Shown here piece after piece: positions 25,680-36,464 of a DNA stretch of 64,000 bases. Every line of letters starts with the position of its first letter. The first letter of the stretch is position 1. Position numbers and translations under genes: made by a program. The DNA lies in NCBI RefSeq assembly GCF_018588585.1, contig NZ_JAEUFG010000006.1:117577-181576 (forward strand). The letters run 5' to 3'. The notes beneath the pieces are model-generated. The model did not search any database and was not told the origin of the DNA. It saw only the letters and a program-made list of their open reading frames with translations. This stretch comes from Bacillus sp. SM2101. Lineage in GTDB: Bacteria; Bacillota; Bacilli; Bacillales; SM2101.

Positions 25680-26951
25680 TTATAAGTTATTAATTAATTC
25701 ATCAGCAAACTCTGAACATTTCACTTCTGTAGCACCATCCATTAAACGTGCGAAATCATAAGTTACAACTTTAGAAGCAATAGACTTCTCCATAGACTTT
25801 GTGATTAAATCAGCAGCTTCATTCCACCCTAAATGCTCAAGCATTAGTACCCCAGATAAAAGTACAGAAGATGGGTTAACTTTATCTAAACCTGCATATT
25901 TAGGAGCTGTACCGTGTGTCGCTTCAAAGATAGCATGTCCTGATTCATAATTGATGTTAGCACCAGGGGCAATACCAATACCACCAACTTGTGCTGCTAA
26001 TGCATCAGAAATATAGTCACCATTCAAATTCATTGTAGCAACAACATCAAATTCTTTTGGACGAGTTAATATTTGTTGTAGGAAAATATCAGCAATTGCA
26101 TCTTTAACGATAATTTTCCCTGCTGCTTCAGCTTCAGATTGAGCTTTATTCGCTGCCTCTTTTCCTTCTGCTTCAACGATGCGATCATACTCAGCCCAAG
26201 TAAATACTTTATCCCCAAACTCTTTTTCCGCAAGTTCATATCCCCAATTTTTAAATGCACCTTCAGTAAATTTCATGATGTTACCTTTATGAACAAGCGT
26301 TACAGATTTACGTCCTTCTTTGATAGCGTAATTTATTGCTGAACGTACTAAGCGGTATGTGCCTTCTTCTGACACTGGCTTAATTCCGATACCTGATGTT
26401 TCTGGGAAGCGAATCTTGGCAACTCCCATTTCATTTTGTAGGAATTCAATCACTTTTTTCACTTCATCTGAGCCTTTTGCATACTCAATCCCTGCATAGA
26501 TATCTTCTGTGTTTTCACGGAAAATAACCATATCAGTATCCTCTGGGCGCTTAACAGGTGATGGGACACCTTGGAAATAACGAACAGGTCTTAAACATAC
26601 AAACAAATCTAGTTCTTGACGAAGAGCTACATTTAAAGAACGTATACCTCCGCCAATAGGTGTAGTAAGTGGTCCTTTGATAGCAATTATGTACTCTCTA
26701 ATGTCATCAAGTGTTGCCTCAGGAAGCCATTCACCTGTTTGGTTAAATGCTTTTTCACCAGCAAGAACTTCTTTCCAAATAATTGATTTCTCACCATTGT
26801 ACGCTTTTTCTACTGCAGCCTCCAACACTCGTGATGCTGCTGCCCAAATGTCTGGCCCTGTACCATCACCTTCGATAAAAGGAATGATAGGATTATTTGG
26901 TACATTTAATTTTCCATTTTCAACCGTAATTTTTTTCCCTTGTGTCAACAT
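25680..26951 (-). CDS. icd: isocitrate dehydrogenase (NADP-dependent)
   Basis: The 423-residue enzyme converts isocitrate to 2-oxoglutarate and CO2 with NADP. Its signatures are [14 protein letters not shown] near the N-terminus, the substrate loop [16 protein letters not shown] and [17 protein letters not shown]. It begins [13 protein letters not shown] at ATG 26951, five bases after GGAGG. A longer frame to 27029 adds unrelated residues. It is the middle gene of citZ-icd-mdh. Confidence 0.97.
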   Translation of the reverse strand: MLTQGKKITVENGKLNVPNNPIIPFIEGDGTGPDIWAAASRVLEAAVEKAYNGEKSIIWKEVLAGEKAFNQTGEWLPEATLDDIREYIIAIKGPLTTPIGGGIRSLNVALRQELDLFVCLRPVRYFQGVPSPVKRPEDTDMVIFRENTEDIYAGIEYAKGSDEVKKVIEFLQNEMGVAKIRFPETSGIGIKPVSEEGTYRLVRSAINYAIKEGRKSVTLVHKGNIMKFTEGAFKNWGYELAEKEFGDKVFTWAEYDRIVEAEGKEAANKAQSEAEAAGKIIVKDAIADIFLQQILTRPKEFDVVATMNLNGDYISDALAAQVGGIGIAPGANINYESGHAIFEATHGTAPKYAGLDKVNPSSVLLSGVLMLEHLGWNEAADLITKSMEKSIASKVVTYDFARLMDGATEVKCSEFADELINNL

Positions 26952-27080
26952 AAAAACCTCCATCCATGATGCTGTTGTTATTTTTATTAATACATTATCC
27001 ATTGGAAAGAGAAGGAGCTCCCTTTCCAACCAAATACTATTTTATCATTTAATACTTCCTTACATATAATACTTTCTATA

Positions 27081-28196
27081 TTATCTCTGTTCCATAGGGA
27101 TATAAACTTGTTTACTCGGTCCTGTATATTCTGCTCTTGGACGAATTAAACGGTTGTTATCATATTGTTCTAATATGTGTGCTAACCAGCCTGAGATGCG
27201 GCTTACAGCAAATATAGGTGTAAATATATCGTGATCAATTCCTAAGCTGTGGTAGACAGATGCAGAGTAAAAATCTACATTAGGAGGAAGTGGTTTTTCA
27301 GATGTTACTAGGTCTTCAATTTTCACAGACATTTCAAACCACTTTGTTTCACCTGTAATTCTTGTTAGTTTCTCAGACATTTCCTTTAAATGTTTCGCAC
27401 GAGGATCGCCTTTTCTATATACTCGATGACCAAAGCCCATAATTTTTTCTTTCTGTTCAAATTTATTTTTAATATAAGGATCTACATTTTCTACAGACCC
27501 GATTTCTGTTAGCATTTTCATTACAGCTTCATTTGCACCGCCATGAAGAGGCCCTTTAAGTGCACCAATTGCAGCAGTAATACCAGAATACACATCAGAT
27601 AGCGTTGCGACACACACACGGCCAGTAAAGGTTGAAGCATTGAGCTCATGGTCCGCATGTAATACCAACGCTTTATTGAAAGCTTCTATAGCGATGTCAC
27701 TTGGTTCTTCACCTGTAAGCATGTACAAGAAATTAGCAGCAAAACCTAAATCTGTACGTGGTGATATTGGCTCAAGACCTTTTCGTATACGTGAAAAAGA
27801 AGTAACAATTGTAGGTATTTTTGCTTGTAAACGAATAGCTTTACGATAATTTGCTTCTTCATCCATTTTATCAGCTTCAGCGTCATATAATCCTAACAAG
27901 GAAATAGCTGAGCGTAACGCCGCCATAGGGTGAACCTCGTTAATAGGATACATATTAAAATGATCAATGATTTCTTGTGGAATGCTTGCATTTTCAGCTA
28001 ATTCATTTGTTAGTTGTGCAAGCTCATTCTTGTTAGGTAATTTGCGGTTCCAAAGTAGGTAAATGACCTCTTCAAAACTAGCATTTTCTGCAAGATCATC
28101 AATGTCATATCCTGCGTATGTTAGTGTGTCATCTATGATTGAACTAATAGATGATGTTGTTGCTACTATCCCTTCCAGACCGCGTGTTACTGTCAT
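27081..28196 (-). CDS. citZ: citrate synthase
   Basis: The 371-residue short-form (type I) citrate synthase condenses oxaloacetate and acetyl-CoA. Active-site regions are GALKGPLHGGANEAV and MGFGHRVYRKGDPRAKHL, and the third catalytic acid lies in NVDFYSASVYHSLGI. It heads the citZ-icd-mdh operon. In B. subtilis CcpA and CcpC repress it. A possible cre site lies in the 496-base upstream region. Confidence 0.96.
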   Translation of the reverse strand: MTVTRGLEGIVATTSSISSIIDDTLTYAGYDIDDLAENASFEEVIYLLWNRKLPNKNELAQLTNELAENASIPQEIIDHFNMYPINEVHPMAALRSAISLLGLYDAEADKMDEEANYRKAIRLQAKIPTIVTSFSRIRKGLEPISPRTDLGFAANFLYMLTGEEPSDIAIEAFNKALVLHADHELNASTFTGRVCVATLSDVYSGITAAIGALKGPLHGGANEAVMKMLTEIGSVENVDPYIKNKFEQKEKIMGFGHRVYRKGDPRAKHLKEMSEKLTRITGETKWFEMSVKIEDLVTSEKPLPPNVDFYSASVYHSLGIDHDIFTPIFAVSRISGWLAHILEQYDNNRLIRPRAEYTGPSKQVYIPMEQR

Positions 28197-28490
28197 AAAA
28201 ATCTCTCCTTTTTAAATAAAATTCCCCATAGCCTTTATATTTACTGTACTAGAAATTGAGCGGTTGCTCAAATTAGGAAAAAACTTACTTATTTCATATA
28301 CACATCAACAGCAAGGTTATTCTATTTATATATAATAAGAAAATATGTGCACTAATACACTAATAAGCATGCGAAAGTTTCCCTCCTTAAATTAAGAAAA
28401 CATGCTCCCTAGTCTATAGTCCCTCTCATTTATATGAGCAAATTTGTTTTTTCACAAACGGGGAAGTGCGAATGATCTTATCTCACAAAA
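28197..28490. other. citZ upstream region
   Basis: I find no gene in this stretch. It is A/T-rich and presumably contains the citZ promoter, but no pair of -35 and -10 boxes stood out. No clear CcpC dyads were identified by eye. Confidence 0.4.
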
Positions 28491-28504
28491 AGAAAATGCT
28501 TACA
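28491..28504 (-). promoter_or_regulatory. candidate cre (CcpA) site upstream of citZ
   Basis: On the minus strand TGTAAGCATTTTCT fits the cre consensus except that the central CG is CA. B. subtilis citZ is catabolite-repressed, which makes the site plausible. It lies almost 300 bases from the start codon, so the call is tentative. Confidence 0.3.
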
Positions 28505-28546
28505 TTTTATGCTTTTTTCAAAAGATTAACATTCCTGCTAAGACAT

Positions 28547-28589
28547 GTAAAAATACCCCTCTACTATTTTATTGTGAGTAAGGGCATTA
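28547..28589 (-). terminator. probable terminator of the DUF441 gene
   Basis: AATGCCCTT pairs with AGGGGTATT (two G-T pairs) and is followed by a T-run on the minus strand, about 100 bases after the DUF441 gene. Confidence 0.45.
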
Positions 28590-28692
28590 ATATAAGAAAG
28601 ATAACATATTAGTATTATTATAAACAATTATCAGACTCTTGTGAATGAAAAGAACCTTATTTATTTAAAAAAATATTATTACAAGAAAATAA

Positions 28693-29154
28693 TCAACCAA
28701 AAATATTAAAAATTCTCATACATATATATGCAATCCCTGCTCCAATTAAAGGGCCAACTGCTACAGCTTTAAACAGTGCTACTGCTAAAATAGTGCCGAA
28801 TACAAGTGCTGCTGTAATATGAGGATCATTCTCCAATAACGTTAAACCACTTTTTGCAATGATCGCAACAGCCATTCCAGACAGTAATGCAATCCAAGCA
28901 TATGGAGATTTAAGAGCTTCAACAAGTTGTTTAAACCCAATTTCACCTGTCGCAATAGGAACTAATACAGCAACTGTAATGATCGTTACACCCCAATTAA
29001 TTCCCTTACCTTGAATATAAGGATATAGCTTCGAATCAAATCCAAGCAATTTTATTAGTAGCAGGACAAAAATAGCAATGATTAGTGATTGATTTTTCGC
29101 GATGATTCCAATTGCTAGTAAGATTAATAAGAATGCTGTTGATTGAGAGAACAA
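28693..29154 (-). CDS. DUF441 family membrane protein (YtwI-like)
   Basis: The protein of about 153 residues has four to five hydrophobic segments and the DUF441 pattern, including NWGVTIITVAVLVPIATGE and SPYAWIALLSGMAVAIIAK. Function is unknown. The frame opens at TTG 29163, but that is one base from the AAGGAGGA site. The TTG at 29154 is spaced better and gives the usual hydrophobic N-terminus. It is divergent from ytvI and upstream of citZ, as in B. subtilis. Confidence 0.8.
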   Translation of the reverse strand: MFSQSTAFLLILLAIGIIAKNQSLIIAIFVLLLIKLLGFDSKLYPYIQGKGINWGVTIITVAVLVPIATGEIGFKQLVEALKSPYAWIALLSGMAVAIIAKSGLTLLENDPHITAALVFGTILAVALFKAVAVGPLIGAGIAYICMRIFNIFG

Positions 29155-29314
29155 TATAATCAATCCTCCTTGCTGCGCTCTACCAGGTCAATCATAACAA
29201 ACAATTGGTCAATGTAAAAGAATCGCCTTATAATGTATAAAATTCACAAAACTATCCTTTCCATTCTTAACCATATTATTATAAAATACTTATATGGGAT
29301 AGGGGGGCTGTTTA

Positions 29315-30433
29315 TTGAATCTTGAATATGTTTACCGTGGGCTACGCCTACTATTTGTATTAGCAGTAATAACGATAGGAATCATAGGACTTTATTATGT
29401 ATCAACTGTTACATATCCGTTCATTATTGCGCTAATAATCGCTTATTTAATAAACCCGATCGTAAACCTCTTGGAACGTAAAGCAAAAATACCACGATCA
29501 CTATCAATCTTTATTACCTTAATTTTATTATTCGGAATCATAGCAGGCTTAATTACACTATTAGTTGTCGAAATAGTTGCAGGCACAGAATATTTAGCTA
29601 AAGTTGTACCTGAACACTTTAACACACTAATGCAATATATTGAAGTGTTTATTGCAAGTAAAATCATTCCGTTCTACAACCAGCTTGCAGTGTTCTTTAA
29701 AAATCTAGATGCTGGGCAACAAGATACAATTATGCAAAACATTTCATCAGTCGGTACGAATATTGCGTCAAGTGTCGGAGATTTCATCCAACAAGTACTA
29801 GAAAACATTCCAAACTTATTAGCTTGGGTTCCTAACACTGGAACAGTTGTCGTTTTTTCACTACTAGCTACTTTTTTCATTAGTAAGGACTGGGATCGTC
29901 TGTCTGGATTAATGAGTAAACTGTTACCTAGAAAAGCAAGAACTAGCGGTAAAAAAGTCTTTTTTGACTTAAAAAAAGCTCTTTTCGGATTTTTAAAAGC
30001 TCAAGCAACTTTAATATCGATTACCGCAATTATCGTATTAATAGGGTTGCTCATTTTAAGAGTAAATTATGCAATAACAATCGCTTTAATAATAGGTTTT
30101 GTTGATCTACTTCCGTACTTAGGAACAGGACTTATTTTAGTGCCATGGATCGTTTATGCAGCTGTAAGTGGAGATATATCTCTAGCAATTGGGTTAGGGA
30201 TACTATATATCATCATCCTTATTACAAGACAAATTATGGAACCTAAAGTATTATCATCTAGTATTGGTTTAGATCCTTTAGCAACGCTCGTATCATTATT
30301 CATTGGATTTAAACTGCTAGGGTTTTTGGGGCTAATCGCTGGACCTGTTATATTGGTAATTATTAAAACCTTGCATAGTGCAAATATATTTAATGAATTA
30401 TATGCTTATATCATAGATAAAAAAGAGTCCTAA
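29315..30433 (+). CDS. ytvI: AI-2E family transporter / sporulation membrane protein YtvI
   Basis: The 372-residue polytopic protein has about eight membrane segments, two at the N-terminus and a cluster from about 150 onward. The conserved DLLPYLGTGLILVPW and RQIMEPKVLSSSIGLDPLATL motifs are those of the AI-2 exporter-like/PerM family. YtvI is the sporulation-linked member in Bacillus; its substrate is unknown. The start is TTG with AGGGGGG seven bases upstream. It ends in a bidirectional terminator. Confidence 0.88.
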   Translation: MNLEYVYRGLRLLFVLAVITIGIIGLYYVSTVTYPFIIALIIAYLINPIVNLLERKAKIPRSLSIFITLILLFGIIAGLITLLVVEIVAGTEYLAKVVPEHFNTLMQYIEVFIASKIIPFYNQLAVFFKNLDAGQQDTIMQNISSVGTNIASSVGDFIQQVLENIPNLLAWVPNTGTVVVFSLLATFFISKDWDRLSGLMSKLLPRKARTSGKKVFFDLKKALFGFLKAQATLISITAIIVLIGLLILRVNYAITIALIIGFVDLLPYLGTGLILVPWIVYAAVSGDISLAIGLGILYIIILITRQIMEPKVLSSSIGLDPLATLVSLFIGFKLLGFLGLIAGPVILVIIKTLHSANIFNELYAYIIDKKES

Positions 30434-30452
30434 ACAAGGACTCTTTTTTATC
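30416..30452. terminator. bidirectional terminator between ytvI and fxsA
   Basis: A perfect 15-bp stem (30416-30430 with 30438-30452) has an AAAAAA/TTTTTT base and the ytvI stop codon in the loop. It serves the convergent genes ytvI and fxsA. Confidence 0.9.
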
Positions 30453-30491
30453 TATGGGCAAATTTTCTACTCGTATACCCATCCCATTGTG

Positions 30492-30881
30492 TTATCTTAT
30501 AATCGTTATATTTCCACGGTCGATCATCTTTTTGATGACTTTGAGTAGGAATGGCTTTAAAATATTTCTTGTCATCGGGATTAGTAGCATAAAACCTATT
30601 GCATCGGTAATAAAGCCAGGGGTTAATAATACTACACCACCAACTAGTATACAAAGTCCATCTATAATTGCATCTCCTGGGGGTCGTCCGTAGCTCACTT
30701 GTTGTTGAAAATTACGTAATGTTTCTATTCCTTGCTTTTTAGCTAGCCATGCTCCTAAAACACCAGTTAAAATAATTAAAACGATTGTCGGAAATATACC
30801 TAAAGTATTACCTGACAATATTAATAAGCCAATTTCTAGTGCTGGAACTATAATGATAAGTGCAATCATCATTTGCAACAT
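30492..30881 (-). CDS. fxsA: FxsA family membrane protein
   Basis: The protein of about 129 residues has hydrophobic segments at about 4-22, 25-45 and 70-95. The FxsA-type PALEIGLLILSG, GAWLAKKQGIETL and LLTPGFITDAIGF motifs are present. FxsA proteins are inner-membrane proteins of uncertain function, named for suppressing F-plasmid exclusion of phage T7 in E. coli. ATG 30881 is preferred over the TTG at 30899, which overlaps GGAGG. It is probably downstream of nothing else and convergent with ytvI. Confidence 0.85.
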   Translation of the reverse strand: MLQMMIALIIIVPALEIGLLILSGNTLGIFPTIVLIILTGVLGAWLAKKQGIETLRNFQQQVSYGRPPGDAIIDGLCILVGGVVLLTPGFITDAIGFMLLIPMTRNILKPFLLKVIKKMIDRGNITIIR

Positions 30882-30950
30882 TATATTGTGGTCCTCCAAT
30901 CACCATTGAACAATATTGATCTATTTGTCCTTATTATACCTTAAAATAAA

Positions 30951-30977
30951 AAAAAGAGAAGGCATAACACCCTCTCC
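30951..30977 (-). terminator. terminator of pfkA-pyk
   Basis: GAGAGGG pairs with CCTTCTC around TGTTATG, followed by eight T on the minus strand. It lies directly after pyk. Confidence 0.8.
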
Positions 30978-30987
30978 AGTGATGGAT

Positions 30988-32748
30988 TTATAATACACTA
31001 GTTCTTCCTTCATAAATCGTTCCTAAGCCGCCATCAACAGTTATTTCATTTCCATCTTTAATAATCTTAGTCGCATTTTCAACACCAACGATGACAGGTA
31101 TACCTAAGCTCAGTCCAACTACTGCTGCATGACTTGTAAGGCCACCTTCTTCAGTAATAATAGCTGAAGCCATTTCTAAAGATGACATCATATCAGCATC
31201 TGTACATTGAGTAACTAATATAGCTCCCTCTGTCATTTTTTGTTTAGCATCTTTTTGACTAGATACAACAACCGCTTTTCCAAATGCTGATTTACGACCT
31301 ACACCTTGTCCTTTAGCGATAACATTGCCTACCACATGAATTTTCATTAAGTTGGTAGCACCTTTTTCACCAGTTGGAACACCTGCTGTAATTACGACTA
31401 AATCACCGCATGAAATAAGTTTGGCGTCTAATGATGCCTGGACAGCTACTTCAAGCATTTCGTCAGTTGAGTTCGCTTGTTTAGCCGTTATTGGATAGAC
31501 ACCCCAAGTAAGAGCAAGCTTGCGAGAAGTAGATTTATCTCCTGTTACTGCAATAATTGGTGCTTTTGGACGATATTTAGAAATCATTCTAGCAGTATAT
31601 CCACTCGCTGTTGGAGCGATAATCGCATTAACTCCTAAATTAAGTGCAGTATGAGCAACCGATTGGCTAAGAGCATCAGGGATCGTTGGATTTGTTTGTT
31701 TACTACGCTTTGCTAAAATTTGAGAGTATTCCAATGCTGTTTCGGCACGGGATGCAATGCTGTGCATTGTACCTACAGCTTCTACTGGATACGATCCAGC
31801 AGCAGTTTCCCCAGATAACATGATAGCATCAGTACCATCAAAAATAGCATTTGCAACATCACTCGCCTCAGCACGTGTAGGTCTTGGATTTCGTTGCATA
31901 GAATCTAACATTTGAGTTGCTGTAATAACAGGCTTTCCAAGCTCATTACATTTTTTAATAAGTTCTTTTTGTACAAGAGGAACTTCTTCTGCTGGTATTT
32001 CAACACCTAAATCTCCACGAGCTACCATTAATCCATCTGAAACCTCAAGTATATCGTCGATATTATCAACGCCTTCTTGGTTTTCAATTTTTGGTATAAT
32101 TTGTATATTTGGTGCATCATGTTTTTCTAATATCTCACGAATATCTAGAACATCACTAGCACGGCGAACAAAAGAAGCAGCGATAAAATCTACACCTTGT
32201 TCGATACCAAAAATGATATCGTTAGCATCTTTATCGGTAATTCCTGGTAATTTCACCTTAACCCCTGGAACATTTACCCCTTTTTTATTTTTTAATACAC
32301 CGTTATTTAATACTTTTGTTGTTATTTCCCCAAGTTCTGCATTAATTGCAATTACTTCAAGGCCAATTAAACCATCATCTAGCAAAATTTTAGAACCAAC
32401 TTCAACATCTTCAATTAAACCTGGATAAGTGATAGAAAACTTTTGAGGTGTACCAATAACCTCTTCCATTGAAATAATTACTTCAGAACCATCAATTAAC
32501 TCAATTGCACCGCTTTCCATCGTATGTGTTCTAATTTCCGGACCCTTCGTATCGAGAAGAATAGCGATATTTTTTCCAGTCTTTTTGGCAGCTTCACGAA
32601 TATTTTTTATACGTGCTCCATGCTCCTCAAAATCACCATGTGAAAAATTCAATCTAGTTACGTTCATCCCTGTTTCCATTAACTCAACTAACTTATCTAC
32701 ACTTTCACTAGCCGGACCTATTGTACATACAATCTTTGTTTTTCTCAT
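30988..32748 (-). CDS. pyk: pyruvate kinase with C-terminal PEP-utiliser-like domain
   Basis: The 586-residue enzyme makes pyruvate and ATP from PEP. The N-terminal barrel starts [15 protein letters not shown]. The catalytic region includes [12 protein letters not shown] and the metal-binding [24 protein letters not shown]-terminal extension (about 485-586) carries [21 protein letters not shown], the swivelling domain of PEP-utilising enzymes. This is typical of Bacillus and Geobacillus pyruvate kinases. The ATG at 32748 is chosen over a TTG one codon upstream. It follows pfkA by about 30 bases. Confidence 0.97.
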   Translation of the reverse strand: MRKTKIVCTIGPASESVDKLVELMETGMNVTRLNFSHGDFEEHGARIKNIREAAKKTGKNIAILLDTKGPEIRTHTMESGAIELIDGSEVIISMEEVIGTPQKFSITYPGLIEDVEVGSKILLDDGLIGLEVIAINAELGEITTKVLNNGVLKNKKGVNVPGVKVKLPGITDKDANDIIFGIEQGVDFIAASFVRRASDVLDIREILEKHDAPNIQIIPKIENQEGVDNIDDILEVSDGLMVARGDLGVEIPAEEVPLVQKELIKKCNELGKPVITATQMLDSMQRNPRPTRAEASDVANAIFDGTDAIMLSGETAAGSYPVEAVGTMHSIASRAETALEYSQILAKRSKQTNPTIPDALSQSVAHTALNLGVNAIIAPTASGYTARMISKYRPKAPIIAVTGDKSTSRKLALTWGVYPITAKQANSTDEMLEVAVQASLDAKLISCGDLVVITAGVPTGEKGATNLMKIHVVGNVIAKGQGVGRKSAFGKAVVVSSQKDAKQKMTEGAILVTQCTDADMMSSLEMASAIITEEGGLTSHAAVVGLSLGIPVIVGVENATKIIKDGNEITVDGGLGTIYEGRTSVL

Positions 32749-32778
32749 CAATTTCTACCCCCAATAGTAATTTTCTTT

Positions 32779-33744
<966 letters not shown>

Positions 33745-33883
33745 TCACCTCATTAATTTGTATGAACGGCCTTGAGAAGAGAAGGCGAGATTTACAAAAA
33801 AATACATCCGACCTCCATCATCAGAACCTAAGTATTCTTAAAATAACATTTCATTACGACGAAAACAATATCACAAATGTGAA

Positions 33884-33928
33884 AAAAAAAGGAAAACGTG
33901 CATCCAAAATTGATTTTGGATGCACGTT
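33884..33928 (-). terminator. terminator of accD-accA
   Basis: CGTGCATCCAAAA pairs perfectly with TTTTGGATGCACG around a four-base loop, followed on the minus strand by TTTTCC and seven T. It closes the accDA operon. Confidence 0.9.
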
Positions 33929-33931
33929 GCA

Positions 33932-34909
33932 TTATTTTACCTCTACGTAACCGTTTTCATAAGAGATTTGTCCGATAGTTTTGTATTTTCTATACCTTTC
34001 CTGAACCAAAGTTGCGGAATCCAATTCCTTTAGCTCACTAATGGATTGCTTTAAAACTACATCAATTAGCTTAGCTTGCTCATCAACATCTCGGTGAGCT
34101 CCACCTTTAATTTCAGGAATGATTTCGTCAATAACACCTAACTCTTTTAAATCTGGTGCAGTAATTTTCATCGATTCAGCAGCTTTTTTGGCTAGGGCTG
34201 CATCCTTCCATAAAATAGATGCGGCACCTTCTGGAGTGATTACTGAATATGTTGAATTCTCTAACATATGAATATGGTTTCCAACTCCAATACCTAAAGC
34301 TCCTCCACTTCCACCTTCTCCAATGACAATACAAACAACTGGGACTGTTAATCCAGCCATTTCAAACAAGTTCTTTGCAATCGCTTCACTCTGGCCTCTT
34401 TCTTCAGCTGCTTTTCCTGGGTAAGCACCTTTCGTATCAATAAAACAAACGATCGTGCGCTGAAATTTTTCTGCCTGTTTCATTAAACGTAATGCTTTAC
34501 GGTATCCCTCTGGATGAGGCATTCCAAAATTTCTACGAATATTTTCTTTCGTATCTTTACCCCGTTGATGTCCTATAACAGTTACAGGAAGCCCATAATA
34601 TTTTGCTATTCCTCCAACGATTGCACCGTCATCTCCAAAATATCGGTCTCCGTGACACTCCATAAAATTAGTAAACAAACGTTCAATATAATCTAATGTT
34701 GTTGGGCGATTTGGGTGACGAGCTATTTGAACCCGATCCCACGTTTTCATATTTCCATATATTTCACTTTCTAATTTCTTTAACCGTTGCTCAAGTTTTT
34801 CAATTTCAGCAGATAAATCCACATCAGAATTTTGTGTAAATTCCTTCAGTTCAGCAATTTTTTTAGTTAGTTCAATTATAGGGCGTTCAAATTCTAACTC
34901 AGCTACCAT
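33932..34909 (-). CDS. accA: acetyl-CoA carboxylase carboxyltransferase subunit alpha
   Basis: The 325-residue subunit, with AccD, transfers CO2 from carboxybiotin to acetyl-CoA to make malonyl-CoA. An N-terminal helical part (about 1-60) is followed by the crotonase-fold domain with [19 protein letters not shown] and [17 protein letters not shown]. Its ATG overlaps the accD stop by seven bases, which implies translational coupling and equal stoichiometry. Confidence 0.97.
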   Translation of the reverse strand: MVAELEFERPIIELTKKIAELKEFTQNSDVDLSAEIEKLEQRLKKLESEIYGNMKTWDRVQIARHPNRPTTLDYIERLFTNFMECHGDRYFGDDGAIVGGIAKYYGLPVTVIGHQRGKDTKENIRRNFGMPHPEGYRKALRLMKQAEKFQRTIVCFIDTKGAYPGKAAEERGQSEAIAKNLFEMAGLTVPVVCIVIGEGGSGGALGIGVGNHIHMLENSTYSVITPEGAASILWKDAALAKKAAESMKITAPDLKELGVIDEIIPEIKGGAHRDVDEQAKLIDVVLKQSISELKELDSATLVQERYRKYKTIGQISYENGYVEVK

Positions 34910-35763
34910 TCCAAATCACCTCCTATATGTATGGATAGTACATTCTCTAAAGTTTCTTTCATATTATGCCGATGAACTACAGCATCAAGCTGCCCTTTTT
35001 CCAATAAAAATTCAGCAGTTTGAAAATCCTCCGGAAGCTCTTCTCGTATTGTTTGCTCTATAATACGTCTACCAGCAAACCCTATTAAAGCACCTGGTTC
35101 AGCAAAATTATAATCTCCTAAAGATGCAAAACTCGCTGAAACCCCGCCGGTTGTAGGATCTGTCATTACAGATATAATGAGTCCTCCTTGATCACTAAAA
35201 AGTTTAAGGGCTGCACTTGTTTTAGCCATTTGCATTAAACTTAATACACCCTCCTGCATTCTCGCACCACCTGAAGTAGTAAATATAATAAAAGGTACAT
35301 TCAGCTCCATGGCCTTTTCAATTGCAAGAGTAATTTTTTCTCCAATTACAGACCCCATACTACCCATTCGAAAGTGTGAATCCATAACAGCTATAACTGT
35401 TTTAAAGCCACTAATTTCTCCCTCACCAGTAACTATTCCTTCGTTAAGACCTGTTTTGATACGATCTTTTTCTATCTTTTCTTCATATCCAGGAAAGTTT
35501 AGTGGATTATCCGAGATCAAGCCTTGATCATACTCACGAAAAGTCCCTTCATCTATCAAACTGCCAATTCTTTCGAAAGCTGTCATTCTATGATGGTGAT
35601 CACAATTTAAGCATACACGTAAATTTTTGTTTAATTCTTTCGTATACATAATTTTTTTACAGCTTGGACATTTTGTCATGATACCTTCGGGCACATCTTG
35701 TTTTGCTTGCTCTGAGGGAATGGATGCATACTTTTTCTTTTTTACAAAAAAATCCTTAAGCAT
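34903..35763 (-). CDS. accD: acetyl-CoA carboxylase carboxyltransferase subunit beta
   Basis: The 286-residue subunit has the four-cysteine zinc finger C32, C35, C51 and C54 (CPSCKKIMY and [10 protein letters not shown]). The crotonase-fold domain follows, with [23 protein letters not shown]-type residues and [13 protein letters not shown]. It starts [12 protein letters not shown] at 35763; a longer frame to 35784 is not needed. It pairs with accA downstream. Confidence 0.97.
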   Translation of the reverse strand: MLKDFFVKKKKYASIPSEQAKQDVPEGIMTKCPSCKKIMYTKELNKNLRVCLNCDHHHRMTAFERIGSLIDEGTFREYDQGLISDNPLNFPGYEEKIEKDRIKTGLNEGIVTGEGEISGFKTVIAVMDSHFRMGSMGSVIGEKITLAIEKAMELNVPFIIFTTSGGARMQEGVLSLMQMAKTSAALKLFSDQGGLIISVMTDPTTGGVSASFASLGDYNFAEPGALIGFAGRRIIEQTIREELPEDFQTAEFLLEKGQLDAVVHRHNMKETLENVLSIHIGGDLEW

Positions 35764-35841
35764 TGTGTAAATCCCCTTTACCAAATTCTATATACTACCT
35801 CTACTTTAACTAAATGTTATAAATAATTTTGTCAAAGTTTG

Positions 35842-36462
35842 TCATGCATCTATCGACAATTGTTTTACAGCTATGTTTTCATAAGTGCTAAGGGCTAAGT
35901 CTACTTTTTCTTCCTCAAGCGCATTTATGAGTTCTGTATAATAGTCTAACGGAAGGTTATAAGAATGATATTCCAACTTATAATAATCAAATAACACTAG
36001 CCAAATTCTTAGCAACAGCCTATTATTTGTCGCTTCTACAACTGTTTTCATAAATTGATCATGATCAAAGTTATTACCAGAAGTTAACGACTTCAAACAT
36101 TGTAAATAGCTTTTATTACTTACTTTGCAACATAAAAAAATAGAATTGCGCTCGAGTAAATATTTGGTCTCTAGTATATCTTCTTTAGCCTTATCATCCT
36201 GTAAAATAAAGCTTCCAATTAGCTCAATAAGGCTATGGTCACCAAATTCTTTGATGAACGTTCCTTCACCCTGTCGTGTTTCAATTATGCCTAGTAATTC
36301 TAACGCTCTCAGTGCCTCACGTACAGAAGAGCGGCCTGCTTTTAATCTAACAGCAAGCTCACGTTCTGATGGGATTTTATCACCAGCTTTTAATCTATCT
36401 TCTGTAATTATGCATTGTAATTGATGAACAATCTCTATATATACTTTAGATCTTGATGACAT
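35842..36462 (-). CDS. GntR/FadR-family transcriptional regulator
   Basis: The 206-residue regulator has an N-terminal winged helix (about 8-72). Its motif KIPSERELAVRLKAGRSSVR is classical GntR. A short, mostly helical FCD-like effector domain follows, so it belongs to the FadR subfamily. The start is two bases after the malic enzyme stop codon without a strong ribosome binding site, which suggests coupling. Its place between malic enzyme and accDA suggests it senses a carboxylate or acyl-CoA and controls one of them. The effector is unknown. B. subtilis lacks it at this locus. Confidence 0.87.
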   Translation of the reverse strand: MSSRSKVYIEIVHQLQCIITEDRLKAGDKIPSERELAVRLKAGRSSVREALRALELLGIIETRQGEGTFIKEFGDHSLIELIGSFILQDDKAKEDILETKYLLERNSIFLCCKVSNKSYLQCLKSLTSGNNFDHDQFMKTVVEATNNRLLLRIWLVLFDYYKLEYHSYNLPLDYYTELINALEEEKVDLALSTYENIAVKQLSIDA

Positions 36463-36464
36463 TA

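Noticed and set aside
30448-30654. Possible frameshifted tail of fxsA
   Set aside because: The alternate frame reads into the terminator region and the fxsA frame already ends naturally. There is no evidence of a broken gene.
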